A stretch of DNA of 64,000 bases from Novosphingobium sp. ST904 (GCF_001298105.1 NZ_LGJH01000156.1:87357-151356); one strand, 5' to 3'; positions 38,065 to 47,492 are shown, numbered from the stretch's first letter. Made by a program: numbers and translations. The notes: a model not told the origin generated them from the sequence alone.

Positions 38065-39039
38065 ATGTGGAACACCGATGCCACCGATTTTTCCTATGGA
38101 ACGTCGCAAGACGTGTCCGGAGGAAGATCGGTTTCACTATCAATCTTTGCGGATCGGGCACACTTGCGCTCGACCATGCAGGAAGATGCCGCGGGTGCCG
38201 GCCTCCACGTCGCTTTCGCTGGATCACTCGGCGATCTACCTGCCGCGGAGGGGCGCTCGCTCGGCGATGTCGTCATGCTTGATTGCCCCGTCATCGATGC
38301 TGCAACCCTGGCGGCGCTTGCACGGCTGGACCTGCGTGCAGCGGGCGGTGACACGCGGTTGATCGTATCCACCAGCGTCGAGATGCTGGATGAGGTATTC
38401 GCCTGCATGGACATGTCGATGCCGGTGCTGCTGGTCGATCCCAACCGCGCGGAGCGGGTGATCGCATTGGGGCAGGTCATGGCCGGTTTCCCCGCTGCCC
38501 GGCTGCGTGAATTGTCTGAAGACGATCGCTTGATGCTGCTTCGTCTGAGCGAGCAGGTCGGGCAGATCGCCGGCCATATGGACAGGCTGGCGCCTGCAGG
38601 ACCGGCGCGGGCAGGGCGATCGGGCGCTTCTGCCGAGGCCCCGGATTTCGCGGGCAATGGCCCTCCTTACGCGGCGAAGGACCCTTCCTTCCTGTCCGAC
38701 GCGCGCATGCTGCGCAGGATCATCCGGCAGCGCCAGTTGCGCGCTCGCTTCATCGAGGGAGACCTGTTCGCAGACCCTGCCTGGGATATGCTTCTGGATC
38801 TTGCCGCCGCGCGGGCCGAAGGCAAACAGGTGTCGGTCACCTCGCTCTGCATCGCTTCGGCCGTCCCGCCCACTACCGCGCTGCGCTGGATCGGCCAACT
38901 GGTGGAGGCGGGCCTGTTCCAGCGTGTTTGTGACGAGAACGATCGCAGACGAGCGTTCATCGAACTGACGGACCAGGCGGTTGACCGGCTTGCCCGCTAC
39001 TTCGGGGAAATCGCGCTTACCCAGCCGGTCCCGGTCTGA
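38065..39039 (+). CDS. Winged-helix regulator with receiver-like N-terminal domain
   Basis: A 324-residue protein in two parts. Residues about 15-170 have alternating hydrophobic strands and helices (VSLSIFADRAHLRSTM, DVVMLDCPVIDAATL, MPVLLVDPNRAERVIALGQVM), like a degenerate two-component receiver. The C-terminal part is a MarR-like winged helix (VTSLCIASAVPPTTALRWIGQLVEAGLFQRV, then DENDRRRAFIELT). A flexible Ala/Gly/Pro segment joins them. The phosphorylatable aspartate cannot be placed with confidence. A family of this build is frequent in sphingomonads; the target is unknown. An upstream ATG at 38005 is in frame but encodes an unlikely hydrophobic extension. Confidence 0.8.
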   Translation: MWNTDATDFSYGTSQDVSGGRSVSLSIFADRAHLRSTMQEDAAGAGLHVAFAGSLGDLPAAEGRSLGDVVMLDCPVIDAATLAALARLDLRAAGGDTRLIVSTSVEMLDEVFACMDMSMPVLLVDPNRAERVIALGQVMAGFPAARLRELSEDDRLMLLRLSEQVGQIAGHMDRLAPAGPARAGRSGASAEAPDFAGNGPPYAAKDPSFLSDARMLRRIIRQRQLRARFIEGDLFADPAWDMLLDLAAARAEGKQVSVTSLCIASAVPPTTALRWIGQLVEAGLFQRVCDENDRRRAFIELTDQAVDRLARYFGEIALTQPVPV

Positions 39040-39048
39040 ACCGGCGCT

Positions 39049-39420
39049 TCAAACGGCCATCTTGCGCGGGGCATGCGTGGCCGGCGGAAGGTGCTCGCAG
39101 TCATCGACGAGGCGTGTGGCGAGCACGATCTGCAAGGGCAGCGGTTCGAAGAACGCAATGCCGCAATGGTTTGAGCGACACCAGATCACTTCCCCGAATC
39201 CTTCATGGCCCGGCGCGTCATGGCCGAGGATATGATGCTTCGCCCATTCGACGACCACTTCGCATCCGGTCCTGAGTTGAGCCTGGACGTGCAGTCTGGC
39301 GCCTGAGGCCGACAGGTCGAGCAGCACCGCCTGATGTGTACTCCCGAGCGTGACGAGCCTTGCGGGGAGTCGTACATGAAGGCGGCTCTGCCGGCGCGCC
39401 CATAAGCGGTCAGATTGCAT
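39049..39420 (-). CDS. PilZ domain protein 2
   Basis: A 123-residue protein. RRQSRLHVRLPARLV corresponds to the RxxxR region of PilZ, LLDLSASGARLHVQ to the D/N-x-S-x-x-G strand (here D-L-S-A-S-G), and HCGIAFFEPL to the closing strand. These key residues are better kept than in the other PilZ protein of this window, so cyclic di-GMP binding is plausible. It is convergent with the winged-helix gene, 9 bp between stops. Confidence 0.82.
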   Translation of the reverse strand: MQSDRLWARRQSRLHVRLPARLVTLGSTHQAVLLDLSASGARLHVQAQLRTGCEVVVEWAKHHILGHDAPGHEGFGEVIWCRSNHCGIAFFEPLPLQIVLATRLVDDCEHLPPATHAPRKMAV

Positions 39421-39630
39421 GGCGGCGGTTCATCCTGCGGGAGTTCGTGGCTTTCCATGGGCACGATCTTCCGCAACCGATGCTAGCGCAGGGTTTCGAA
39501 CGTCTAGCGACTTCAACCTAGGCCCGTCTGAAGGAAGTGGCTGCCTGTTCTCCTCCTGCCGGACAAGCTTCGCCACCAGACCCGTCAGACCACCACACTG
39601 CCGCCGGGATCGATCCGGTTCAGGCGGGTT

Positions 39631-39786
39631 TCAGGCCCGGCTTCTCCAGGTTCCGCGCTTGATCCGCCGAATGCCGGTGCCGCAGTGAAGGCACTCGCTT
39701 TCATACTCGATTCCCGTCCAACGGGTCTTGTTGCCTCGGCTGTGCCGGTCGAAAATGCAGAAAATTCGCTTAATGCGAGAAATCAT
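39631..39786 (-). CDS. Small CxxC zinc-ribbon-like protein (51 aa)
   Basis: A short frame starting MISRIKRIFCIFDRH and ending with CLHCGTGIRRIKR. The histidine/cysteine pair near residue 10-15 and the later C-x2-C suggest a small zinc site, and the layout (basic start, R/K-W-x-G-x-x-Y in the middle, HCG-x-x-I-R at the end) recalls short conserved alphaproteobacterial proteins. A purine-rich GGAGGGGGG lies about 7 bases upstream, and an AT-rich TATATAA segment (39866-39885) could be the promoter. No function is known. It may also be chance. Confidence 0.5.
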   Translation of the reverse strand: MISRIKRIFCIFDRHSRGNKTRWTGIEYESECLHCGTGIRRIKRGTWRSRA

Positions 39787-40161
39787 GAAGGCCCCCCTCC
39801 ACCCCCCAATGGATGGCGGCCGGACTATATGTTCACTTTTCACACTTCCCAGCCCCGATTTTCTATATGTTATATAATCGGACATACTGAAAAACGATAT
39901 CGCTGTGGCGGTGCAGAGCGGGGAGCCGAATTACCAGGCGGGACACTGGTTGTCCGCTTCGAAAGCCGCGGCCAGAGGGCCCTTCGCGGAAAAGATCAAT
40001 TCGGCTCTTATTTTGGTCAAACTTCGCAGAAAACCTTCGATCCGGCGCAAATTGTAGTTAAATTGTTGCAATGGGTTGGTAGCTTGGCGATACCGCGGGA
40101 AAGGGGAGCGACTGGCGATATCTGCCTGACCCCTTTTTTCTCGCAGGGGTGCCCGAGCAGA
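39787..40161. other. AT-rich gene-free stretch ahead of the acyltransferase
   Basis: 375 bp of lower GC than its surroundings. The frame of the downstream acyltransferase is open through here, but the translated residues are unlike any protein start. The segment 39855-39882 has a short inverted repeat (CCGATT/AATCGG) around TATATGTTATATAA, a likely promoter or operator for either direction. Confidence 0.35.
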
Positions 40162-41229
40162 ATGCGCAAGTATTACAACGCCATAGATTTGATCCGGTTC
40201 GTTGCGGCCTGCCTGGTTCTGATCCACCACATGGCGACGAAGGCCTGGTTCCGGCCCGAGGAGTTTCCGGCCAAAATTGCGCATATGTCCGGCCCCGTTT
40301 CCTTTTTCACTCAATATGGCGGACCGGGCTGGGTCGGCGTGGAAATCTTCTTCGTCATATCCGGCATCGTGATCGCCAATTCTGCATTCGGACGTGGGCC
40401 TGCGAAGTTCGTGATCGGGCGCGCCTCGCGCCTTTATCCTGCGGCTATCCTGTGTGCGCCGCTTGCCGCGGTCCTTCTCTATCTGACCGGGGCATTACCG
40501 GCGGGTTGGCCATTGATGGTCATCAAATCGATGGTGCTGCTGCCGAAAGGTCAGTGGATCGACCCGGTCTTCTGGACCCTGGGCGTAGAGATCGTGTTCT
40601 ATGGCCTGGTCGCGCTCTGGACGATGCAGAAGCGCGTTTCCCTTGAGCAGGTGGCGGTGGGGCTGACGCTGTGGTCCACGATCTGGACCATACTGGCGCT
40701 TGGCGGCGTGGAATTCTACGTTCCCGTGGAACGGGCGCTGCTTCTGCGCTTCGGCTCGTTCTTCTCTCTTGGCATTTTCATGTGGTTGCGCTCGGAACAG
40801 CGCGCGACGCTGGCAACTCGGATTTTCATGCCGCTCGCGGTATCGCTGGGCGCCATCGAGATCGTCCTCAACAGCAAGACCTTGACCGTTGTGAGCTACA
40901 ACAGCGTTGCTCCGCTGTGCCTTTGGGGGGCTGCGGTTTGGGTCATGGCAGATTCGCTGGCAAACGCATCCACCGCGCGTTCCGGATGGATGACCGGGCT
41001 CGGTAAGCTGACTTATCCGCTCTATCTCAGCCATACTACGGTCGTGGGTGCGGCCATGTACGGCCTCGGGTTGATCGGCTTCAACGCGACGTGGGCGTTC
41101 CTGATTGGCTCCGGCGTCGCGATCTTCGTGGCCTGGGTCATTGCGAACTACTGGGAGCCGCCGGTTTGCGCGGCAATCAAGGCAGCGCTGACAAACTGGC
41201 GCGGCCGGTTGTCGCGGTCGATAGCGTAG
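40162..41229 (+). CDS. Acyltransferase 3 family membrane protein
   Basis: A 355-residue multi-span protein of the OafA/acyltransferase-3 family. It shows NAIDLIRFVAACLVLIHH with the catalytic histidine pair region, GWVGVEIFFVISGIVIANS, RLYPAA, WTLGVEIVFYG, and a late KLTYPLYLSHTT. Such proteins O-acetylate or acylate surface sugars using cytoplasmic acyl-CoA. The ATG at 40162 starts right at the family motif. It lies in the accessory segment with the two sulfatases, so a link to modified polysaccharides or glycolipids is possible but unproven. Confidence 0.9.
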   Translation: MRKYYNAIDLIRFVAACLVLIHHMATKAWFRPEEFPAKIAHMSGPVSFFTQYGGPGWVGVEIFFVISGIVIANSAFGRGPAKFVIGRASRLYPAAILCAPLAAVLLYLTGALPAGWPLMVIKSMVLLPKGQWIDPVFWTLGVEIVFYGLVALWTMQKRVSLEQVAVGLTLWSTIWTILALGGVEFYVPVERALLLRFGSFFSLGIFMWLRSEQRATLATRIFMPLAVSLGAIEIVLNSKTLTVVSYNSVAPLCLWGAAVWVMADSLANASTARSGWMTGLGKLTYPLYLSHTTVVGAAMYGLGLIGFNATWAFLIGSGVAIFVAWVIANYWEPPVCAAIKAALTNWRGRLSRSIA

Positions 41230-41240
41230 GCTGCGCAAGG

Positions 41241-41271
41241 CATGCGAGCCGGAAGATGTCCGGTTCGCATG
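41241..41271 (+). terminator. Hairpin after the acyltransferase
   Basis: A 12-bp stem CATGCGAGCCGG / CCGGTTCGCATG (41241-41252 / 41260-41271, one G-T pair), 12 bp past the stop. No T-tract. Confidence 0.45.
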
Positions 41272-41740
41272 TGCCTGGCAAGTTCGGCGGATATTTCAGC
41301 AACGGAAGAAGCCTGCAGCGCCGGCAGTGATTGGCTCTGCAGAGGGCAGGGGAAAAAGCCATTGCCGCGCCCGAAATCGTCGGCTGCGGTTGGATATTCC
41401 GAGAGCGCTTTCGACCTAGTATCGGGCAGATCGACGCCGCGCTCGGGGATTTGCCCATTCACAACACCCGCAAGAAACGGTGGTGTCCGCTTTGGACATG
41501 AGGCCGGCGATATCTGAATTCTACTATATTTGAGATGGTCGCGCGCGATTGGCCATCCTTGCGGCAAAGTAGAGCTGCATTGCCGATGTGCGGACAACCC
41601 CGCTGATATCTCAGGGATAACCCCGATCCCTCTCCCCCCCGGTGATGCCTTAGCACATGGGGCCTGATGTTCAGCATTTCACGAGACCGATTCTATTCTC
41701 ATGGGAAGCCCGTTTTCAGACCACGCGTGAGTTGGAAATT
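41272..41740. other. Gene-free stretch ahead of sulfatase 1
   Basis: 469 bp with no ORF I can support. Around 41515-41535 an AT-rich run (GAATTCTACTATATTTGAG) is a candidate promoter for the sulfatases. A C-rich tract precedes an in-frame ATG at 41657 that I do not take as the start. Confidence 0.3.
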
Positions 41741-43255
41741 ATGGCAAAGCGTCCCAATATCCTTGTCATCTGGGGTGACGACATTGGCTGGCAAAATGTC
41801 AGCGCCTACGGCCTGGGAACAATGGGATACACCACGCCCAACATCGACAGCATCGGCTATGGCGGTATCCGTTTTACCGACCACTATGCCCAGCAGTCCT
41901 GCACGGCGGGCCGTGCGGCCTTCATCACCGGCCAGTACCCGATCCGCTCGGGCATGGTGACGGTGGGGCAACCGGGAGACCCGCTCGGCCTGCAGAAAAC
42001 CTCGCCATGCCTTGCCGAAGTGCTCAAGGCCGCGGGTTACCGCACCGGCCACTTCGGCAAATCCCATCTCGGCGATCGCAACGAGCATCTGCCGACCAAT
42101 CACGGCTTCGAGGAATTCTTCGGCAACCTCTACCACCTCAACGTGTCGGAAGAGGACGAGCAGCGCGACTATCAGGCCTTCGCCAAGGCTTACGCGGGTA
42201 GCCTCGAGGAATACGAGAAGAAGTTCGGCGCGCGCGGCGTAATCCACTCGTGGGCGACCGAGGAAGACGATCCCACCGAAGACCCCCGCTTCGGCAAGGT
42301 GGGCAAACAGAAGATCGTCGACACCGGGCCGCTTCACCAGGAGCGCATGCACGAGATCGACGAGAAGGAGTTCATTCCTCCCGCGCTCGAATTCATGAAG
42401 AAGGCGAAGGACAGCGATGAGCCGTTCTTCGTCTGGCTCAACACCAGCCGCATGCACCTCTACACGCGCCTCAACGACAAGTGGCGCTATGCGGCCGAGA
42501 AATACACCTCGGAAGCCGACCTCCATGGCTCGGGCATGCTGCAGCACGACCATGACGTGGGCATCGTGCTTGATTGGCTGAAGGAAAACGGGCTCGATGA
42601 AGATACCATCGTCTGGTACTCGACAGACAACGGCCCCGAGCATTCCTCATGGCCGCACGGCGCGACGACGCCCTGGCGCGGCGAGAAGATGACCACTTAC
42701 GAAGGCGGCGTGCGCGTCATCTCGATGCTCAAGTGGCCCGGCGTGATCGAGCCGCTGCAGCTCAAGAACGGCATCCAGTGCCACCAGGACATGTTCACCA
42801 CACTCGCCGCCGCAGCCGGGGTAGAGAACGTGGCCGAGAAGGTCATGGAAGAGAAGCAACAGTACATCGACGGCGTGAACAACCTACCCTACTGGAAGGG
42901 CGAGGCTGAGGACTCGGCGCGCAACCACGTGTTCCACTACAATGAATCCAAGCTCACCTCGATGCGCATGGGCCCGTGGAAGTGGCACTTCTCGACCAAC
43001 GAGGACTACTACGGGAACATGGTCGGCCGCTCGAAGCCGCTGGTCTTCAACATCCGCATGGACCCCTTCGAGAGCTACGACAACTCGGACAGCTACGGGC
43101 ACCTCATCCAGAAGGTCTCCTGGCAGACCGGGCCTATGGGCGAAATGATGAAGGACCACCTCATGACGCTCGCCAAGTACCCGCCGGTACAGGGCGGCAA
43201 GAGCTTCGACATGTCCAACGTGGTCGAACAGTTCATGAGCAAGGGCCACGACTGA
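41741..43255 (+). CDS. Sulfatase 1 (arylsulfatase family), no signal peptide
   Basis: A 504-residue type I sulfatase beginning MAKRPNILVIWGDDIGWQ. Metal ligands D13/D14, the formylglycine motif C-T-A-G-R with C54 as the modified residue, K107/H109 in FGKSHLGD and the later YSTDNGPEHSSWP are all present, so the active site looks complete once C54 is matured. No export signal is seen; an upstream ATG at 41657 gives no signal either. It is colinear along its whole length with sulfatase 2. It hydrolyses a sulfate ester of unknown identity, apparently in the cytoplasm unless carried by a partner. Confidence 0.93.
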   Translation: MAKRPNILVIWGDDIGWQNVSAYGLGTMGYTTPNIDSIGYGGIRFTDHYAQQSCTAGRAAFITGQYPIRSGMVTVGQPGDPLGLQKTSPCLAEVLKAAGYRTGHFGKSHLGDRNEHLPTNHGFEEFFGNLYHLNVSEEDEQRDYQAFAKAYAGSLEEYEKKFGARGVIHSWATEEDDPTEDPRFGKVGKQKIVDTGPLHQERMHEIDEKEFIPPALEFMKKAKDSDEPFFVWLNTSRMHLYTRLNDKWRYAAEKYTSEADLHGSGMLQHDHDVGIVLDWLKENGLDEDTIVWYSTDNGPEHSSWPHGATTPWRGEKMTTYEGGVRVISMLKWPGVIEPLQLKNGIQCHQDMFTTLAAAAGVENVAEKVMEEKQQYIDGVNNLPYWKGEAEDSARNHVFHYNESKLTSMRMGPWKWHFSTNEDYYGNMVGRSKPLVFNIRMDPFESYDNSDSYGHLIQKVSWQTGPMGEMMKDHLMTLAKYPPVQGGKSFDMSNVVEQFMSKGHD

Positions 43256-43303
43256 CGACTCCACCACGGGCGACATCATTCGCGCCTGCATCTTTCCATT
43301 TGA

Positions 43304-43348
43304 TCCGGATTCAGGGTTTCCCGCAGTGGGACAAACCCTGGATCCGGA
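43304..43348. repeat. Inverted repeat between the two sulfatase genes
   Basis: Arms TCCGGATTCAGGGTTT (43304-43319) and its near-exact complement (43333-43348), 15 of 16 matching, loop of 13. It lies in the 160-bp gap between sulfatase genes. Could be an attenuator, a terminator without T-tract, or a dispersed repeat. Confidence 0.6.
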
Positions 43349-43416
43349 AATTCTGGCAGTGTGAATGGAGCGGTGGGCAGCCGCGCCTGTGCATCCATTG
43401 AGGCAAGGGGATACCC

Positions 43417-45099
43417 ATGAATCACGAAGACGAGGCTGGATTGAACAGGGTCGATAATGGGATGGAGGCTGGTGCCGACAGCCGCGTCTCACGCCGCAAG
43501 CTGCTGCTGGGATCGAGCATGCTGGCCGCGACTCCGGCACTATCCTCGTTGATCGGTTCGAACCCGGCCCAGGCACAGACGGTTTCCGGCAGGCGCCCGA
43601 ACATCCTCGTTATATGGGGCGATGACATCGGGTGGCAGAACGTTTCGGCCTACGGCATGGGGACCATGGGTTACCGCACCCCCAATATCGATCGGATCGG
43701 CAAGGAAGGGATCAAGTTTACTGACCACTACGCGCAACCTTCCTGCACTGCAGGACGCGCGGCCTTCATTACCGGTCAGTATCCGATCCGCTCAGGCATG
43801 ACGACAGTGGGCCAGCCGGGTGCTGCGCTCGGCCTCCAGGCGGCTTCGCCCTGCCTTGCCGAGGTCATGAAGTCGGCGGGATACCGCACTGGCCAGTTTG
43901 GCAAGAACCATCTCGGCGACCGTAACGAGCACCTGCCTACCGTTCACGGCTTCGACGAGTTCTTTGGCAACCTCTACCATCTTAACACCCAGGAGGAGTC
44001 CGAGCAGCGCGATTATGAGCGTTTCGGCAAGGATTTCTCGGGCGATCTGGAAACATATGAAAAACGCTTCGGCACACGAGGCGTCCTCCACTGCCGTGCC
44101 ACAACCAAGGACGATGCCGCAGTCGATCCGCGCTTCGGAAAGGTGGGCAAGCAGACCATTGAAGACACCGGCCCGCTCACGCAGGAACGCATGAAGAACT
44201 TCGATGCGGGAGAGGTAATCCCCAAGGCGTTGGCATTCATGGGCGCTGCAAAGGCGGAAAACGAGCCGTTCTTTGTCTGGCTCAATACCAGCCGCATGCA
44301 CCTGTACACGCGCCTCAACGACGAATGGCGCTACGCCGCCGAAGAGGACACCAGCGAAGCCGACTTCCACGGCTCGGGCATGAAGCAACACGACCACGAC
44401 ATCGGCCTCGTACTGCAATGGCTTGAACAGCAGGGCATGCTCGACAACACGCTGGTCTGGTATTCGACCGACAACGGCCCGGAACATTCCTCTTGGCCCT
44501 ATGGCGGTACCACGCCCTTCCGTGGCGAGAAAATGACCACCTATGAAGGAGGTGTGCGTGTAATCTCGATGGTGCGCTGGCCGCAAGGCCTCCCGCAGGG
44601 TGTCGAACTCAACGGCATCCAGGGGCACCAGGACATGTTCACCACCCTTTCAGCGGTTGCCGGGGTGCCTGATGTCGCAAGCAGAATGCTGAGCCAGAAG
44701 AAGCAGTACATCGACGGAGTCAACAACCTCCCGTACTGGACCGGACAAACCAAGAAATCGGCGCGCAGCCACATCTTTCATTACTACGAAAGCAAGCTCA
44801 CAGCGGTGCGTATGGGGGTGTGGAAAATGCATTTCTCTACGAAAGAGGACTACTACGCCAACGTCATTCCGCGCACCGTGCCGCTCTTCTTCAACATCCG
44901 CATGGACCCCTTCGAGAGTTATGACAACTCGGACAGCTACGGACATCTCCTGCAGAAAGTCAGTTGGCTGATCCAGCCGATGAGCGCGCTCATGCAAGAG
45001 CACCTGAAAACACTTTCCGCCTATCCGCCAGTCCAAGGCGGCGCCTCGTTCGACATGTCGAACATCGTCAAGGAATATCTCGAAGCCGGCAACCAGTAG
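43417..45099 (+). CDS. Sulfatase 2 (arylsulfatase family), Tat-exported
   Basis: A 560-residue type I sulfatase. A twin-arginine leader (VSRRKLLLGSS around residue 24-34, cleavage near AQAQ at 51-54) directs it to the periplasm folded. The core matches sulfatase 1: D69/D70 in WGDDIGWQ, C110 in the C-T-A-G-R formylglycine motif, GKNHLGD and YSTDNGPEHSSWP. No formylglycine-generating enzyme gene is in the window. It arose with sulfatase 1 by duplication; differences are spread along the protein. The shared C-terminal MDPFESYDNSDSYGHL block is typical of this subgroup. Confidence 0.94.
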   Translation: MNHEDEAGLNRVDNGMEAGADSRVSRRKLLLGSSMLAATPALSSLIGSNPAQAQTVSGRRPNILVIWGDDIGWQNVSAYGMGTMGYRTPNIDRIGKEGIKFTDHYAQPSCTAGRAAFITGQYPIRSGMTTVGQPGAALGLQAASPCLAEVMKSAGYRTGQFGKNHLGDRNEHLPTVHGFDEFFGNLYHLNTQEESEQRDYERFGKDFSGDLETYEKRFGTRGVLHCRATTKDDAAVDPRFGKVGKQTIEDTGPLTQERMKNFDAGEVIPKALAFMGAAKAENEPFFVWLNTSRMHLYTRLNDEWRYAAEEDTSEADFHGSGMKQHDHDIGLVLQWLEQQGMLDNTLVWYSTDNGPEHSSWPYGGTTPFRGEKMTTYEGGVRVISMVRWPQGLPQGVELNGIQGHQDMFTTLSAVAGVPDVASRMLSQKKQYIDGVNNLPYWTGQTKKSARSHIFHYYESKLTAVRMGVWKMHFSTKEDYYANVIPRTVPLFFNIRMDPFESYDNSDSYGHLLQKVSWLIQPMSALMQEHLKTLSAYPPVQGGASFDMSNIVKEYLEAGNQ

Positions 45100-45160
45100 C
45101 TGTTCGGTGCGGCAAGTGCCTGCATGACCAATGCGGTGCTTATCAAGCTGAAGGTCAGCC

Positions 45161-45330
45161 TAGGCGGCGTGGACAAGTTCGACAGACCAACCCCTTCGGG
45201 GCCGTAGCCAAAAGCCATCCCTTCGGCGTCGGCTCGGTTGGAAATATCGACATATTCCGTCGCCTCGCCTTCTTGAATTGACGGCTCTTGGCTGCGGCCG
45301 TGGCTACACCGAACTTGTCCACGCCGCCTA
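45161..45330. repeat. Nested palindromic element A
   Basis: A 170-bp element. The outer arms (45161-45181 and 45310-45330) are a perfect 21-bp inverted repeat. Inner arms 45202-45216 / 45283-45297 match at 13 of 15. Inside lies the core GAAATATCGACATATTCC, followed by a run that ends CCTTCTTG. About 36 bp of this core recur in element B with 3 differences. It sits 60 bp after sulfatase 2 and 170 bp before the 3' end of tRNA-Thr, that is between convergent transcripts. No protein can be supported in it. Confidence 0.85.
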
Positions 45331-45503
45331 ACCCCGGAAGCGATTGACCGCTCGCTTCCACACTGGCTCATCCGGCATGGGAAGGCTGATCGTCGGCGTA
45401 GCGCGTCACATCAACTCGCGCCCTGGCGCTTCGCCAGCACGGTCGCGCAGGCGATGGCACCGGTCATCTAGGGGCCACCTGGGGCAATGTTGGGAAAAGT
45501 GAG

Positions 45504-45579
<76 letters not shown>

Positions 45580-45677
45580 CCGGCGCGTCGGCGATGTGCG
45601 ATGCGCGAAACAAGTCGCGCCCTTACCGCGAGGGAGGGGCGCCGGTCCAGTGCTTTTGTATCTATCTGCGTTCAGGC

Positions 45678-47413
45678 TCAGAATACCGCGTGCGGCGCGG
45701 CTTCCTTCATCATTGCCTGACGGACGAGCGGGACCGGTGGGCCGCCGTAGCTCAGGAATTCGTCATGGAATGGCTTCCACGCAGTGCGGCCGCCACGCGT
45801 GGCTGTCCAGTCTTCGCGCAACTTGCGAATCATCAGCTTGCCGAGCGTGTAGTTGAGGTAGGCCGGGTCGTATGTGCCGCGCGCGGCCTGCTGTTCGGCC
45901 GTGCCTTCGTCCTGATAGCATTCGTCCATGAACATGCGCTTGGATTGTTCCTGTGTCATGCCCCGCGCATGCAGGCCGATGGCCGACAGATAGCGGCAGT
46001 TGCGCAGCAGGGCATTGGAAAGCTGGCCGACGTGGACCCCCGCGTCTCCGTTTCCGAGCCCGGCGTCCCACATCATTTCCTCGGCATAGTGCGCCCAGCC
46101 CTCCGCGAAGGCGTAGCCGACCCACAGGCGCCCTACCCAGGAAGGCGAGCGGTTCGAATGCAGGAATTGCAGGAAATGGCCGGGCATCACCTCGTGGACT
46201 GAGGTGAACAGCAGGTCGTCCTTACCGGGGATATAGTCCTGCTGCATCTGCTGGGACCACGATGGGTCGGGCGGCGAGATGTAATAGACGGAGGGGATGC
46301 CCTTTTCCAGCGGACCGGCCGGATCGATATAGGCGGAGTTCTGGCGGTTGTAGGGCGGGCTTTCCTCGACGAGGGCCTGTTCGGTGCCGGGTATAGTGGC
46401 GATGTCGTGCTGCCGCACGAAGGCGGTCAGTTCAGGAATCTGCAGGCGCGCTGCGGCAACGGGGCCACCTTCCGGCTTGTCGGCGCGCATCTTGTCGAAG
46501 CAGCCCTGGATGTCCTTGCCCGGCGCATATTCCGCGCAGGCGGCCTTGAGGAGATCCTGGTTGCGTTTGAGATCGGCGCGCCCCACCGCCTCCAGTTCAT
46601 CCAGTGACGCGTCCACCGCCTCGGTGGCGGCCACCATCCGGGAAAAGCGGGCCGCGCCCAATGCGAAGTCCTGCGTCGGCTTTGCCTTGCCGAGCCAATC
46701 TGCCAGATCCTGCATGGATTTCGCGGCCGCTTCGGAACTGGTCCTGAATTCCGCCTGCAGCCTTGCGTCCTTCACGTCGGCGAAGGCGGTTCGGGCATCG
46801 CCGCGATAGTACTCCGCAAAACCGCCGAAGCCTGCGACCCCGAGCTTGATGAAGCTGGCGGGCATCTGCGTCTTCAGGTTGCCGCGAATCTGGGCAGCAG
46901 CCTTGGGTACGGCCTTGAAGAAGGCGATCATGGCTTTCATGCGGGTAGGCTTGTCGGCATAGCCGCGGCTCACGTAGACGTTCGGGTCGAGGCCGTTCTC
47001 GATGTAGTAACCGGGATTGGTATGGGGCTTGTCGGCGTCTTCCAGCCAGAACAACTGCCCTTGGCCACCTGCACCAGATAATCGCGCTCGAACCGGTCTT
47101 CGGCGGAAAGGGCGTTGAAAGCGCCGGCCTGCGCGATCACCTTGCGAAGGAAATCCCCTCTAGCCTTGAGGCCCGCGGGGCTCCAGTCAGGAAGCCTGCC
47201 GTCGAACTGGTGAGCGCCCTGATAGACCGCGAAAGAAGGGTCCTGGGCCATCCAGGCCTCGATGGTGCGGTTGACGAAGGCCTTCCACGGCGTTGCCGGC
47301 TTACCGAGTTCGGCGGCCACCGATGTGGCTGCGGGTGCGGCGAAGGCGGAAGGCATTTGCGCGCCGAGGCCGAGGGCAAGGCAGGCAATGCCTGCCAGTA
47401 GCGTGTTCTTCAT
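45678..47413 (-). CDS. DUF885 family peptidase-like protein, frameshifted in this sequence
   Basis: The N-terminal frame from the ATG at 47413 has a signal peptide (MKNTLLAGIACLALGLG ... FAA) and runs to about 47050. After a one-base loss in a G-run the other frame continues to 45678. Joined length is about 578 residues, usual for DUF885. The zinc-peptidase-like motif H-E-V-x-P-G-H (TSVHEVMPGHFLQF) and the EGWAHYAEEM motif are intact. It is likely a periplasmic metallopeptidase of unknown substrate. It lies 79 bp downstream of the DUF429-like gene on the same strand. Confidence 0.88.
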
Positions 47414-47492
47414 AGCGGGGCAGTCCCTGTCAGTCATGTTGGGGGCCATGGCGTTCGAAATCTCGCCGGGTCCCGATGGCGCAGGTTGTGAG

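Noticed and set aside
39685..40161. Longer acyltransferase start (adding about 159 residues)
   Set aside because: The extra residues resemble no protein, the DNA is AT-rich and promoter-like, and the family fold begins exactly at the ATG at 40162.
45155..45361. Small proteins encoded within palindromic element A
   Set aside because: Frames on both strands are by-products of the inverted repeats, without ribosome sites or domain signatures.
45331..45503. Transposase remnant between element A and tRNA-Thr
   Set aside because: Short translated pieces show no recognisable transposase or integrase motif.
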